Assembly: GCA_017649925.1 (NCBI GenBank)
Contig: JAGCFX010000031.1
Location: forward strand, 1 to 64,000
Direction: 5' to 3'
DNA from: Paludibacteraceae bacterium
GTDB lineage: Bacteria; Bacteroidota; Bacteroidia; Bacteroidales; Paludibacteraceae
Length of the DNA: 64,000 bases
A program made the position numbers and the translations under genes. Shown here in pieces: positions 1-7,734 of the stretch; the first letter of the stretch is position 1; each line of letters opens with the position of its first letter. The notes under the pieces were generated by a model. It saw only the letters and a list, made by a program, of their open reading frames with translations, had not been told where the DNA came from and searched no databases.

Positions 1-11
1 ATGCAAAAATA

Positions 12-43
12 TTTGCGTATTCCAAAAAAAAGCAGTACTTTTG
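12..43 (+). promoter_or_regulatory. Promoter for tRNA-Glu/rpsT
   Basis: TTTG at 12-15 and TACTTTTG at 36-43 with a 20-bp spacer match the Bacteroidota -33/-7 consensus. It is the only such match upstream of tRNA-Glu and rpsT, so both are probably read from it. Confidence 0.8.
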
Positions 44-69
44 CACCCGCTTTTCCCCAGAATGATAGT

Positions 70-114
70 TGGGGCCCCCGAAAATTTTAATTTTTGGGGA
101 GAGCGGAGGCCCCG
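70..114 (+). ncRNA. Structured leader between promoter and tRNA-Glu
   Basis: GGGGCC (71-76) can pair with GGCCCC (108-113). Inside it, bases 77-85 pair with 90-98, forming a nine-base-pair stem with a TTTA loop. A nine-base bulge remains on the 3' side (99-107). The helix lies in the roughly 120-nt transcribed spacer before tRNA-Glu. I do not recognise a known RNA family; it could be an independent small RNA or simply a processing leader. The fold is read from the sequence, the function is unknown. Confidence 0.4.
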
Positions 115-168
115 AGAGACTTATCCTTACGACGAGGTCGTATGGCAGTCCGAGGGAGCCGAACGCGA

Positions 169-243
169 GGTGCCATCGTATAACGGTTAGTACTCAAGAT
201 TTTCATTCTTGCAATAGGGGTTCGATTCCCCTTGGCACTACCA
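169..243 (+). tRNA. tRNA-Glu (anticodon TTC)
   Basis: The cloverleaf closes fully. The acceptor GGTGCCA (169-175) pairs with TGGCACT (233-239), with one G-U pair at the first position. The D arm is 178-193. The anticodon stem CAAGA/TCTTG holds the loop TTTTCAT with TTC at 202-204. The T arm is 216-232. The discriminator A is at 240 and CCA is encoded at 241-243. It reads GAA/GAG codons. rpsT follows 74 bases later without a separate promoter. Confidence 0.95.
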
Positions 244-317
244 AGACCTTCCTTTAAAACAATCTCCTGAAGGCAATCCTCTCAACGCCTGATGGATACA
301 AAACAAGTTTAAACAAG

Positions 318-572
318 ATGGCAAATCACAAATCATCTTTAAAGCGTATTCGCCAAACGGCAGCCCGCAAAGCACACAACCACTACTACGCTAAAACAGC
401 GCGTAACGCTGTGCGCGACTTGCGTAAAGAGACTGATAAGGCAAAGGCTGCTGAAGCTCTCCCGAAAATCAGCTCTATGCTCGATAAATTGGCTAAGCGT
501 AACATTATTCACGACAACAAAGCCGCTAACTTGAAATCCAAATTGGCTCGCTTCGTGAATAAACTCGCTTAA
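318..572 (+). CDS. rpsT: 30S ribosomal protein S20
   Basis: An 84-residue basic protein beginning [20 protein letters not shown], the usual opening of bacterial S20, and of typical family length. It is rich in Lys/Arg/Ala helices and binds 16S rRNA during early assembly of the small subunit. The start is the first ATG after tRNA-Glu; no Shine-Dalgarno site is visible, as is normal in this phylum. It appears to share a transcript with tRNA-Glu and ends in a strong intrinsic terminator about 50 bases downstream. Confidence 0.95.
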   Translation: MANHKSSLKRIRQTAARKAHNHYYAKTARNAVRDLRKETDKAKAAEALPKISSMLDKLAKRNIIHDNKAANLKSKLARFVNKLA

Positions 573-622
573 GTTTAATCGTGCCCCATAAATTCTGCGC
601 AATACGCATTTAGGTCAAACGG

Positions 623-650
623 GGGAATCGCATCGCGGTTCCTCTTTTTG
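623..650 (+). terminator. Intrinsic terminator after rpsT
   Basis: GGAATCGC (624-631) pairs with GCGGTTCC (635-642), including one G-U pair, followed by TCTTTTTG. Confidence 0.8.
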
Positions 651-666
651 TTTGTGAATAATCCCG

Positions 667-845
667 CCGTTTTCGACACAACATCGGACCGTTTTCGAGC
701 CATTATCGAGCCATTATCGAGTCATTATCGAGACTAAACCATAAGATACCCATAACATATCCATAGGATACCCATAGGATACTTGCCCCGTTTTTGCACA
801 AATCACGCTTCTCCTGTATATATACATAGTATATATACACTTTTT
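667..845. repeat. Modular 11-bp iteron element, copy 1
   Basis: Module i is six 11-bp units at 667-732 with consensus CCATTATCGAG/CCGTTTTCGAG. After a six-base spacer (ACTAAA), module ii is four 11-bp units at 739-782 (CCATAAGATAC, CCATAACATAT, CCATAGGATAC twice). About 33 bases later, module iii is two GTATATATAC palindromes (816-825 and 829-838) separated by ATA, then a T run. A second copy with the same order and spacing lies at 44412-44590. Both copies end about 30-40 bases upstream of a Bacteroidota promoter. The function is unknown. Confidence 0.85.
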
Positions 846-871
846 GGCGCTGTTCTTTTTTTGAAAAAAAA

Positions 872-903
872 TTTGGTCATATCAAAAAAAAGCTGTACCT
901 TTG
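872..903 (+). promoter_or_regulatory. Promoter of the small lipoprotein gene
   Basis: TTTG 872-875, TACCTTTG 896-903, 20-bp spacer. The A-rich spacer ends in AGCTG just before the -7 element. It begins 27 bases after iteron element copy 1. Confidence 0.8.
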
Positions 904-982
904 CACCGCAAAAGTGTGAAAACAATCAAACTTTTGATGTAATAAACTTATTATTTTTATTTATTCACAAAAATCTTTTTTT

Positions 983-1372
983 ATGAAAAAGTTTTTTCAA
1001 GTAGCCCTTATGGCTTTGACAGTAGTCTTCATGGCAAGTTGTGTTGCCGGTGGTAGTGGTAACTACAAAGAGGGTGATCCCGCTCCGGAGATTGACTACA
1101 ACAACGGTACCGTTAACGGCATTGCTTATGACGATGAAGTTGAAGCTTGCTGGAAAACTGAAGTTACTGCTAAATTCATGGGTATCAAGGTTAACTTGAC
1201 CTACTTCGATTGGGGTACAGAGTTTGACATCGTGGCTGTTCACGAGTACACCGCTTGGACTTCAGCTCAAATTGGTTACAGCTCCTATCGCTACGTGAGC
1301 GCAATCGATGCTACTAAGAAAGATTACGAGGCTTGTAAAGCAGCTGACGATGAGGCTGCCAAAAACCGCTAA
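983..1372 (+). CDS. Small lipoprotein of unknown function
   Basis: A 129-residue protein with a classical lipoprotein signal: MKKFF, a hydrophobic stretch, then the lipobox MASC with the modified Cys at residue 20. The mature part is about 109 residues, acidic, rich in aromatic residues (WKTE, YFDWGTEFD, HEYTAWTS) and ends in a charged Ala/Lys/Asp tail. I recognise no domain. It is a single-gene unit with its own promoter and a strong terminator. The roughly 80-base leader is A/T-rich. It is probably envelope-anchored; the side of the membrane cannot be told from the sequence. Confidence 0.75.
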   Translation: MKKFFQVALMALTVVFMASCVAGGSGNYKEGDPAPEIDYNNGTVNGIAYDDEVEACWKTEVTAKFMGIKVNLTYFDWGTEFDIVAVHEYTAWTSAQIGYSSYRYVSAIDATKKDYEACKAADDEAAKNR

Positions 1373-1390
1373 TCCTTCGATCGTTAAAAG

Positions 1391-1420
1391 AAAAAGCGCC
1401 TTCGGGTGCTTTTTTTTTGA
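1391..1420 (+). terminator. Intrinsic terminator after the lipoprotein gene
   Basis: AAAAAGCGCC and GGTGCTTTTT form a ten-pair stem capped by a TTCG tetraloop, followed by a T run. Confidence 0.9.
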
Positions 1421-1427
1421 CTTTTTC

Positions 1428-1458
1428 TTGCACATGTCAAAAAAATGTAGTAATTTTG
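1428..1458 (+). promoter_or_regulatory. Promoter of rpsP
   Basis: TTG 1428-1430 and TAATTTTG 1451-1458 with a 20-bp spacer, about 90 bases before the rpsP start. Confidence 0.8.
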
Positions 1459-1549
1459 CAGCCCATTTCGTGAAAATGGATTATAATTAACTAATTATTA
1501 ACCGGACAGGGGATTCGTGTAATCCGAAGTCCACAAATCAAAAGTCTAA

Positions 1550-2167
1550 ATGGCAACAAAGATTCGTTTGGCTCGTCATGGTCACAAAGACTACGCTTTC
1601 TACCACATCGTAGTAGCTGACAGCCGCTCGCCGCGTGACGGCAAAATTATCGAACGTATCGGTTCGTTCAACCCTAACACCAACCCTGCAGCTGTGATCC
1701 TCAACTTCGATCGCGCTTTGTATTGGGTTACAGTGGGTGCACAACCGACTGACACCGTACGTACTATCCTTTCCGGAGAAGGCGTATTGCTCATGAAGCA
1801 CCTCAATGGTGGTGTCGCTAAAGGCGCATTTAGCCAAGAAGAAGCTCAGAAGCGTTTCGACGCTTGGAAAGCTGAGCGCGATGCTAAGAATGGTAAGATC
1901 AGCAAAGCTGAGGCAGACAAAAAAGCTGCTGCCGAGAAAGCTCTCCACGCACAAGAGGTAGAGGCTAACAAGGCAAAAGCTGCTGCCGTAGCACAAAAAC
2001 GTGCTGAAGCTGCTGCTGAACTCGCAGCTGCTGCTCAAGAGGCCGCTAAAGAAGCTGCTGCCGCCGAGGCAGAGGCTAAAGGCGAGGAGATTGCTGAAGA
2101 AGCAGAAGCTCCCGCTGAGGAACCGGCAGCTGAGGAGCCTGCCGCTGAAGAGCAAGCTGCTGAATAA
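1550..2167 (+). CDS. rpsP: 30S ribosomal protein S16 with long Ala/Glu tail
   Basis: Residues 1 to about 85 are the S16 core ([20 protein letters not shown], then [16 protein letters not shown] and [18 protein letters not shown]). Canonical S16 is about 80-90 residues, but this protein has 205. Residues from about 110 onward are a predicted charged helix rich in Ala, Lys and Glu, and the last 40 residues are acidic with repeated PAEE/AAEE units. C-terminal extensions of S16 are known in Bacteroidota, though this one is long. It stands alone, without rimM, trmD or rplS, between its own promoter and terminator. S16 stabilises the 5' domain of 16S rRNA. Confidence 0.93.
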   Translation: MATKIRLARHGHKDYAFYHIVVADSRSPRDGKIIERIGSFNPNTNPAAVILNFDRALYWVTVGAQPTDTVRTILSGEGVLLMKHLNGGVAKGAFSQEEAQKRFDAWKAERDAKNGKISKAEADKKAAAEKALHAQEVEANKAKAAAVAQKRAEAAAELAAAAQEAAKEAAAAEAEAKGEEIAEEAEAPAEEPAAEEPAAEEQAAE

Positions 2168-2184
2168 GCCTCGCTATTCATGCA

Positions 2185-2222
2185 AAAAAGAAGTCCAAAC
2201 ATACGTTTTGGGCTTTTTTTTG
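2185..2222 (+). terminator. Intrinsic terminator after rpsP
   Basis: AAGTCCAAA pairs imperfectly with TTTTGGGCTT across a short loop (about 2191-2213) and is followed by eight T residues. Confidence 0.7.
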
Positions 2223-2240
2223 TGCAAAATAAAGAAAATT

Positions 2241-2272
2241 TTTGCATATATGCAAAAAAAGTAGTACCTTTG
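2241..2272 (+). promoter_or_regulatory. Promoter of the polysaccharide operon
   Basis: TTTG 2241-2244 and TACCTTTG 2265-2272, 20-bp spacer. It is the only match upstream of the seven collinear glycan genes. Confidence 0.8.
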
Positions 2273-2296
2273 TGCACTTTTTATGCGTGTGATCAT

Positions 2297-3277
2297 ATGA
2301 CACCTACTAATGAACGACAATCAAATGCGGAACTATTGAGGATTATTTGTATTCTGGCGATCCTCCTCCATCATTTTTGTGTTCATGCGCTGTACCCTGA
2401 AATTGATTCTTTGGATATTATAGGCACAGGTTGGGACAAGCACTTCATCTTATTCAATTATGCCTTCATCTATTTAGGCGTCAACTGCTTTATCCTTATC
2501 TCCGGTTGGTTTGGTATCAAACCGAGTTGGCGTGGTTTTCTCAATATGTATTTGATATGTATCTTTTATAACTTGTTGGCGTCTTATAATAACTTCTTCT
2601 CACAAGAAACGCTTGTACAAGTCTTTTTGCCCTTTACGCACGGAAAGTTGTGGTTTATAAAATGTTACTTCAAACTTTTTCTGATTGCGCCACTCCTTAA
2701 TCCCGCTATTCAATATCTGAACAAGCGGTATTATGCTTTCCTCATAGTTTTGATCGGAGCAGCAAGCTTGTATTATGACACCCTCTGGGTGTCCGGTTAT
2801 TCGCTTCCGCATTTTGTGTATCTGTACCTCATTGGAGGTTTTTTGCGCCGCTTTGTCTCAGAAGAGAGAATGAGTGCCCATCGTTGGTATTATTTTGGCG
2901 CGTATGTAGCATTTGGCTTGGCATGGGGCGCATGTACTGTCGCCACTGTTCACGGGCACGCCATTCCTTATTGGCAAGTATGGAATTATAATAATCCTGT
3001 TTTGATGCTCACGGCCGTTGCATTCTTTTTGTTCATGATGTCATGGAAGTTCCAAAGCCAAATAATTAACCGGTTGGCGATGTCCACCTTGGCGGTTTAC
3101 ATGCTTAACGAGGCCGTTGTTAAATACGATTTCCTGACGCCTTATGCTCATGCTTTCAATGCATGGGCGCAAATAGCGATATGGATAGGTGTTACCGTTG
3201 CTTTTTATATACTGGCGGTGGGAATTGACCAAATACGTATTTTTATTACCCAACCTATACTGAAGCGAATCAAATAA
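2297..3277 (+). CDS. Acyltransferase 3 family membrane protein
   Basis: A 326-residue multi-pass protein. The N-terminal NAELLRIICILAILLHHF carries the invariant His of acyltransferase-3 enzymes (OafA/NodX type), and the next segment has NCFILISGWFGIKPSW. These inner-membrane enzymes usually move acetyl or succinyl groups onto cell-surface sugars. I chose ATG 2297 because an in-frame ATG at 2180 would put codons across the promoter and the preceding terminator. As the first gene of a glycan operon it most likely decorates the polysaccharide repeat unit; the acyl group is unknown. Confidence 0.82.
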   Translation: MTPTNERQSNAELLRIICILAILLHHFCVHALYPEIDSLDIIGTGWDKHFILFNYAFIYLGVNCFILISGWFGIKPSWRGFLNMYLICIFYNLLASYNNFFSQETLVQVFLPFTHGKLWFIKCYFKLFLIAPLLNPAIQYLNKRYYAFLIVLIGAASLYYDTLWVSGYSLPHFVYLYLIGGFLRRFVSEERMSAHRWYYFGAYVAFGLAWGACTVATVHGHAIPYWQVWNYNNPVLMLTAVAFFLFMMSWKFQSQIINRLAMSTLAVYMLNEAVVKYDFLTPYAHAFNAWAQIAIWIGVTVAFYILAVGIDQIRIFITQPILKRIK

Positions 3278-3283
3278 CAGAGT

Positions 3284-4516
3284 ATGCGTCCAAGTAAAGA
3301 GATAAAAGATACAATATGGCTCATGGGCTTGCAGGGAGTGAATTACCTTGCGCCATTGTTGGTTTGGCCGTATCTGATGAAAGTACTTGGAGCAGAGCAG
3401 TTCGGTATCTTCAGTTTTGGTATCGCCTTGTCGCAATATCTGATGATGCTCGTGGACTTTGGTTTTAACTTAACAGCCACCAAGCAAATAGCATTGGCTC
3501 AAGGCAACTCCGCTGAAATAAATCGTCTCTTTTCTGCCACCATGGCAGCAAAACTGATTTTGTTACTGCTCAGCGGAATATTTGCACTCGCCGTTTCCTT
3601 GATTCCTACATATAGTGCTTACCGCGTGATGGTTTGGATCACTTGGTTGATTGTTGTCGGCAACACTTTCTCAATGTTCTGGCTATTCCAGGGGGCAGGA
3701 AAAATACGATTAGTGGCCATTATTAATGCGGCAATGAAACTGCTGATACTCCCGCTTACGTTTGTCTCTGTCAAAACACAGGCCGACGTGTATATCGCCG
3801 CGTGGATTCAGGTTACCGCTTTTCTTTGTGCAGGAATAGTGATGGCTCTATTGACACGATGCATGGGATTAGCTCGGGTTGTAAGAGTAAATTGGATTGA
3901 TATCAAAGAACAGCTCCGCAGCAGTTGGTCCATTTTCTTAAGCAATGCAGCTACTAGCATCTATACTGCGCTATTTGTAATTATTTTGGCTTATTTTGTT
4001 TCGGCTGACGAAGTGGGGCGTTATGCGGCCGCCGAAAAGTTGATGCGTTGCCTTTGCTATCTGATTTGGATACCCGTTTCACAAGCTTATTTTCCACGTG
4101 TGAGCCATCTAAGTGTCGAAAACCGTGAAGAGGGCTATCGGTTGATACGATTATTGACTATTGTGATGGCTGTTAGTCTTGGCGTAATGGGCGTAGCACT
4201 CGCTTTTGGCGCAGAACCGCTGACCGAATGGCTGGGAAAAGACTACGTTGGTATCGGTCGCATCTCCGCCATTTTGGCGATTGTGCCAATGATGGTGGGT
4301 ATAGGCGGTGTGCAAGGACAGATGGGGTTGATTGCCATGGGGGGAGAAAATGAGAAGACGGCCTTTCGTAATGTGTATCTGTTTGCCGGCACTATAGCAT
4401 TAATAAGCGTATGTGTACTATCATATATTTGGGGTACATTAGGTACAGCTATAGCATTGGTTTTGACGGAAGGATTTGTGTGTGTGAGCATGTGTGTTTG
4501 TAATAAAAAGAAATGA
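3284..4516 (+). CDS. Wzx-like polysaccharide flippase
   Basis: A 410-residue hydrophobic protein with about 12 predicted membrane helices, of the MOP/Wzx superfamily. The N-terminus IKDTIWLMGLQGVNYLAPLL and the following VLGAEQFGIFSFGIALSQY are typical of O-antigen and capsule repeat-unit transporters. It should flip undecaprenyl-diphosphate-linked repeat units across the inner membrane. It lies six bases after the acyltransferase and overlaps the polymerase gene by four bases, so the two are probably translationally coupled. Confidence 0.88.
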   Translation: MRPSKEIKDTIWLMGLQGVNYLAPLLVWPYLMKVLGAEQFGIFSFGIALSQYLMMLVDFGFNLTATKQIALAQGNSAEINRLFSATMAAKLILLLLSGIFALAVSLIPTYSAYRVMVWITWLIVVGNTFSMFWLFQGAGKIRLVAIINAAMKLLILPLTFVSVKTQADVYIAAWIQVTAFLCAGIVMALLTRCMGLARVVRVNWIDIKEQLRSSWSIFLSNAATSIYTALFVIILAYFVSADEVGRYAAAEKLMRCLCYLIWIPVSQAYFPRVSHLSVENREEGYRLIRLLTIVMAVSLGVMGVALAFGAEPLTEWLGKDYVGIGRISAILAIVPMMVGIGGVQGQMGLIAMGGENEKTAFRNVYLFAGTIALISVCVLSYIWGTLGTAIALVLTEGFVCVSMCVCNKKK

Positions 4517-5718
4517 ATCAACTATTCATCATATTAACCGTTTTGACCCTCGGGAGTTGGCTGTTTGCCAGACGCCGATGGTATGCGCCATCTGTTTTGA
4601 TGACGGGTGTATGGTGGATAGCGTTGGGCGCTTATGTGCTTATAGACCATGAATTGCATCCGTTGAAACCGACGACTATTGAAGCGTTTTCCGTTTGGAT
4701 CACATGTTTCACTTTGGCTACATGGTGTGCGCAATCTTTTTATCTCAAACCGCTACTCAAGGACATCGCGCCTAGTACTCCCGTGCGCGACATATACTAT
4801 TATTTCACGCTCGCTACGCTTCCTGTTATGATTTGGGCGGTCGTAATGATTGTCATGCATGCAGGAGGAAATCCCTTCTCTGCTTTGCGCGATGCCAATA
4901 TCCGTGAGAACGACCAAGGCATTCGAACTACGGGTTTCTTCGTCGTCTTCTGGGTGGTAAGTTATATTATGGAATTGCGTGTGCTCTCCAAATCCAACAA
5001 ATGGCGGGTGATAGTGCTGTTCTTAATCAATCTTTTCTATGTCATCATCTCCCTGGGTAAGATGAATATGATGATTCTATTCCTCAGTACGGCAATTATC
5101 TTAACCGAGAAAGAAGTCATCAAACTCAAACATATTATCATCGCTATTCCTGTGTTGCTCGGATTAATGTTGGCGCTGCAATTTGCTCGTGGTTCCCTGC
5201 GTTCAACGGATAAAATGGATCAGTTTGCTGCATTATATTTATGTACCAGTGTGGCGAATTTTGACACCAATTTGCAACCGCAATCGGCCGAACAACCGGC
5301 AGAAAACACTTTCCGCATATATTATGCAATCAAGAGCAAACTTGATGGAGGAGAAACAAAGGTTATTGATCCGATTCTTAAGTTTAAACTGGTACAAATT
5401 GCGCATACTTGGTATGGCTCTAACACCTATACCGCTCTTTATCCGTTCTATAAAGACTTTGGTATGCCGGGCGTGTGGATTTTCAGTATCATATTAGGCC
5501 TGCTCTTCGGAATAATTTTTAAACTAGGCGAAGACGGCAGTATTTGTGCTCTGGTGCTCTATGCTATTTTGGCAGGGTGCATCCCAATGCAAATATTAGG
5601 AGATACCTTCTTCTCTGTGATCTCGCAAAACATACAATATCTCATTGCCGTGTTGATACCGTTTGTAATGAGTAAATATAAATTATTTGAGAAACGCGAA
5701 CAAACAGCCAATGGTTGA
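4513..5718 (+). CDS. Wzy-like oligosaccharide repeat-unit polymerase
   Basis: A 401-residue membrane protein with about ten hydrophobic helices and a larger hydrophilic loop around residues 225-310. The loop contains SNTYTALYPFYKDFG and is followed by GMPGVWIFSIILGLLFG, the layout expected of EpsG/Wzy-type polymerases. Sequence conservation in this family is poor, so the call rests on topology, the PFYKDFG-like segment and position next to the flippase. It should join flipped repeat units on the periplasmic side. Confidence 0.78.
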   Translation: MNQLFIILTVLTLGSWLFARRRWYAPSVLMTGVWWIALGAYVLIDHELHPLKPTTIEAFSVWITCFTLATWCAQSFYLKPLLKDIAPSTPVRDIYYYFTLATLPVMIWAVVMIVMHAGGNPFSALRDANIRENDQGIRTTGFFVVFWVVSYIMELRVLSKSNKWRVIVLFLINLFYVIISLGKMNMMILFLSTAIILTEKEVIKLKHIIIAIPVLLGLMLALQFARGSLRSTDKMDQFAALYLCTSVANFDTNLQPQSAEQPAENTFRIYYAIKSKLDGGETKVIDPILKFKLVQIAHTWYGSNTYTALYPFYKDFGMPGVWIFSIILGLLFGIIFKLGEDGSICALVLYAILAGCIPMQILGDTFFSVISQNIQYLIAVLIPFVMSKYKLFEKREQTANG

Positions 5719-6622
5719 CATTGTAATGGCGACATATAATGGAGCGCAATATATAGACGAACAAATCCGCTCTTTCTGCCGACAGACTTATTCTGATTGG
5801 CGCTGCATTGCGCATGACGATGGTTCAACGGACGGCACACGGGATATTTTGCGTGCGTGGGCAAAACGGGAGAAACGCATTGTCTTCATCGAAGATGGTG
5901 TTTGCGGGCTCGGACCGGCAAGGCATTTTATCCATATATTGCAGTATTCGGATGCACCGTGGATTATGTGGTCGGACCAAGACGATGTTTGGTTTGACAA
6001 TAAGGTTGAGACAATGTTAAAAGCGGCTGAGAAAGCGGCTTTCAAAGGTGCCGGAGTTGTATATTCCAATGCGGAACTATGGAATCCGGCAAAAGGAGTA
6101 ATTTCTCATCGCAACACACTTTTCTATCCTGCTTGCCTTCGCGAAATGCTCTTTCATAACTCTGGTATACAAGGCGCGTCTTCGCTGTTCAATAGCGCAA
6201 TGTGTGATATTTTGCGAGTCCCGTTAAGCGCTTACGCCATGCATGACCATTTAATGCTTTTGGTTGCATTGTGTTTTGGAACAGTGATCTACCTTGATGA
6301 ACCTTTGATGTATTATCGTCAACATGATCATAATGTATCCGGCAATGCGCCTGGTAGCAAATGGAGGAAGGTACAATTGATGTGGCGCAACAGACATGAA
6401 CCGGTGATCTTTAATCCGCATTATGAGGGAACAAAAGCCTTTTATGAACACTATAAGGCACAATTGAAAAATAGCGATCGACATATACTGGAGGTATATT
6501 TGCTGTTGCCGTATTGCAATTGGTTCAAACGTTTCCAAATCATCCGTCGGGAACATTTCACGCTCTTTGGTTCACGGTGGATACTATTACTCAAACTATA
6601 CTTACGACGATACAAACGATGA
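5711..6622 (+). CDS. Glycosyltransferase family 2
   Basis: A 303-residue GT-A enzyme. It opens MVDIVMATYNGAQYIDEQI, has HDDGSTDGT for nucleotide-sugar binding and WSDQDDVW with the metal-binding acidic triad, and MHDHLMLLVALCFG later. This pattern fits the rhamnosyltransferase-like GT2 group of O-antigen clusters, but the donor cannot be fixed from sequence. I chose ATG 5711, which overlaps the polymerase stop by eight bases; a TTG at 5687 would add eight residues. It overlaps the next gene through ATGA. Confidence 0.85.
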   Translation: MVDIVMATYNGAQYIDEQIRSFCRQTYSDWRCIAHDDGSTDGTRDILRAWAKREKRIVFIEDGVCGLGPARHFIHILQYSDAPWIMWSDQDDVWFDNKVETMLKAAEKAAFKGAGVVYSNAELWNPAKGVISHRNTLFYPACLREMLFHNSGIQGASSLFNSAMCDILRVPLSAYAMHDHLMLLVALCFGTVIYLDEPLMYYRQHDHNVSGNAPGSKWRKVQLMWRNRHEPVIFNPHYEGTKAFYEHYKAQLKNSDRHILEVYLLLPYCNWFKRFQIIRREHFTLFGSRWILLLKLYLRRYKR

Positions 6623-7734
6623 AAAACATACTTATAGATGGCACCACTATATCGCGACGAATGGACGGCTTGTCGCAATATATTCTTAATGTAGTGAGTA
6701 GACTTCCCTTGCGGGAAGATAAGCATTACACTATTGTTGTGCGCCCCAACGAGTGCCCGGAAGAATATTTGAAAATATGGTCAGAACGCGGGATGGAGAT
6801 CCTAACTGCTCCTATTGCACCGATCGGTCCGATTCGCGAATGGCAATTTCGTCAATGGCTACGTGCGCAGCGTCCATATGATGTGGCTATTGCGCCATCT
6901 AATCAGTATCCGCTCGCTCTTACAATACCCACTCTGTATGTGGTTCATGATATAATATATGAGCGTTATCCTGGACAATTGGGCAAATTTGCGGCAGCAA
7001 AACGTCAGTGGTTACATTTCAACGTAGCAAAGGGACTGCAATTAGCCTCTCATGTAGTAGCTGTCAGTCAATTTACGAAAAACGAGATACTGCATTTCCA
7101 TCCGCAAGCAGATCCACAAAAAATTAGTGTGGTGTATGAGGGGTGGGAACACTTGAAAAATCAGGAGTCAGAAGATTCGATTGTTGCTCCCTTCAAGAAT
7201 TACATTCTCTATATAGGTAGTTCTAGAGGACATAAGAATATGACGGGTTTGCTGGAAGCCATGATGCTTGTCAAGGAGAAACTGCCGGCAGATACAGGAC
7301 TCGTGATTGTTGGGGACGATAGTATGCTGAGTGAAGAACAATATAAAAAAATTAACCAACTCAAGGAAAAGGTCGTAACTACAGGTTGGTTGAATCAAGC
7401 CGCGCTGATCTCTTATTGCAAACTCGCGCAAGCGGTTATATTTCCTTCCCTGTGCGAAGGATTTGGCATTCCGGTACTTGAAGCCTTTTATTTTCGCAAA
7501 CCTTTACTGCTGAGTAATGTTTCTTCCCTACCGGAAGTGGCAGGAGAAGCCGCCATCTATTTTGATCCTCATCAGCCTTCCGATATAGCCAATGCCATAC
7601 TGCGAGCATTGACGATGACAAAGAAAGAACAAACGGAGTGGATTAACAAAGGGACGCAGCGATTGAAACTGTTTAGTTGGCAAAAAACTGCCGATGAAAT
7701 CGAAACAATTTTGAATAATATACTTTTATCATGA
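6619..7734 (+). CDS. Glycosyltransferase family 4 (GT-B)
   Basis: A 371-residue GT-B enzyme starting MKNILIDGTTISRRMDGLSQY at the ATG inside the upstream gene's ATGA overlap. The C-terminal half holds the family-4 signature FPSLCEGFGIPVLEAF, with the E-x7-E pair that binds the donor nucleotide sugar, and the loop YIGSSRGHKNMTGLLEAM. It probably adds one sugar of the repeat unit on the cytoplasmic face. It overlaps the next gene by four bases. Confidence 0.87.
   Translation: MKNILIDGTTISRRMDGLSQYILNVVSRLPLREDKHYTIVVRPNECPEEYLKIWSERGMEILTAPIAPIGPIREWQFRQWLRAQRPYDVAIAPSNQYPLALTIPTLYVVHDIIYERYPGQLGKFAAAKRQWLHFNVAKGLQLASHVVAVSQFTKNEILHFHPQADPQKISVVYEGWEHLKNQESEDSIVAPFKNYILYIGSSRGHKNMTGLLEAMMLVKEKLPADTGLVIVGDDSMLSEEQYKKINQLKEKVVTTGWLNQAALISYCKLAQAVIFPSLCEGFGIPVLEAFYFRKPLLLSNVSSLPEVAGEAAIYFDPHQPSDIANAILRALTMTKKEQTEWINKGTQRLKLFSWQKTADEIETILNNILLS

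Noticed and set aside
140..168. Possible SRP RNA-like segment (GGCAGTCCGAGGGAGCC) before tRNA-Glu
   Set aside because: It lacks the conserved GGAAG apical loop and symmetric loop of 4.5S RNA and is too short.
816..838. GTATATATAC pairs as a promoter
   Set aside because: They lack the TAnnTTTG -7 element; a proper promoter lies further downstream in both copies.
1538..2155. A 205-codon open frame antisense to rpsP
   Set aside because: It mirrors the Ala/Glu-rich repeats of S16, giving a Ser/Phe/Leu-rich low-complexity product; there is no promoter or domain, and the rpsP frame is certain.
2180..2296. N-terminal extension of the acyltransferase from ATG 2180
   Set aside because: It would translate the rpsP terminator and the operon promoter; ATG 2297 gives the family N-terminus.
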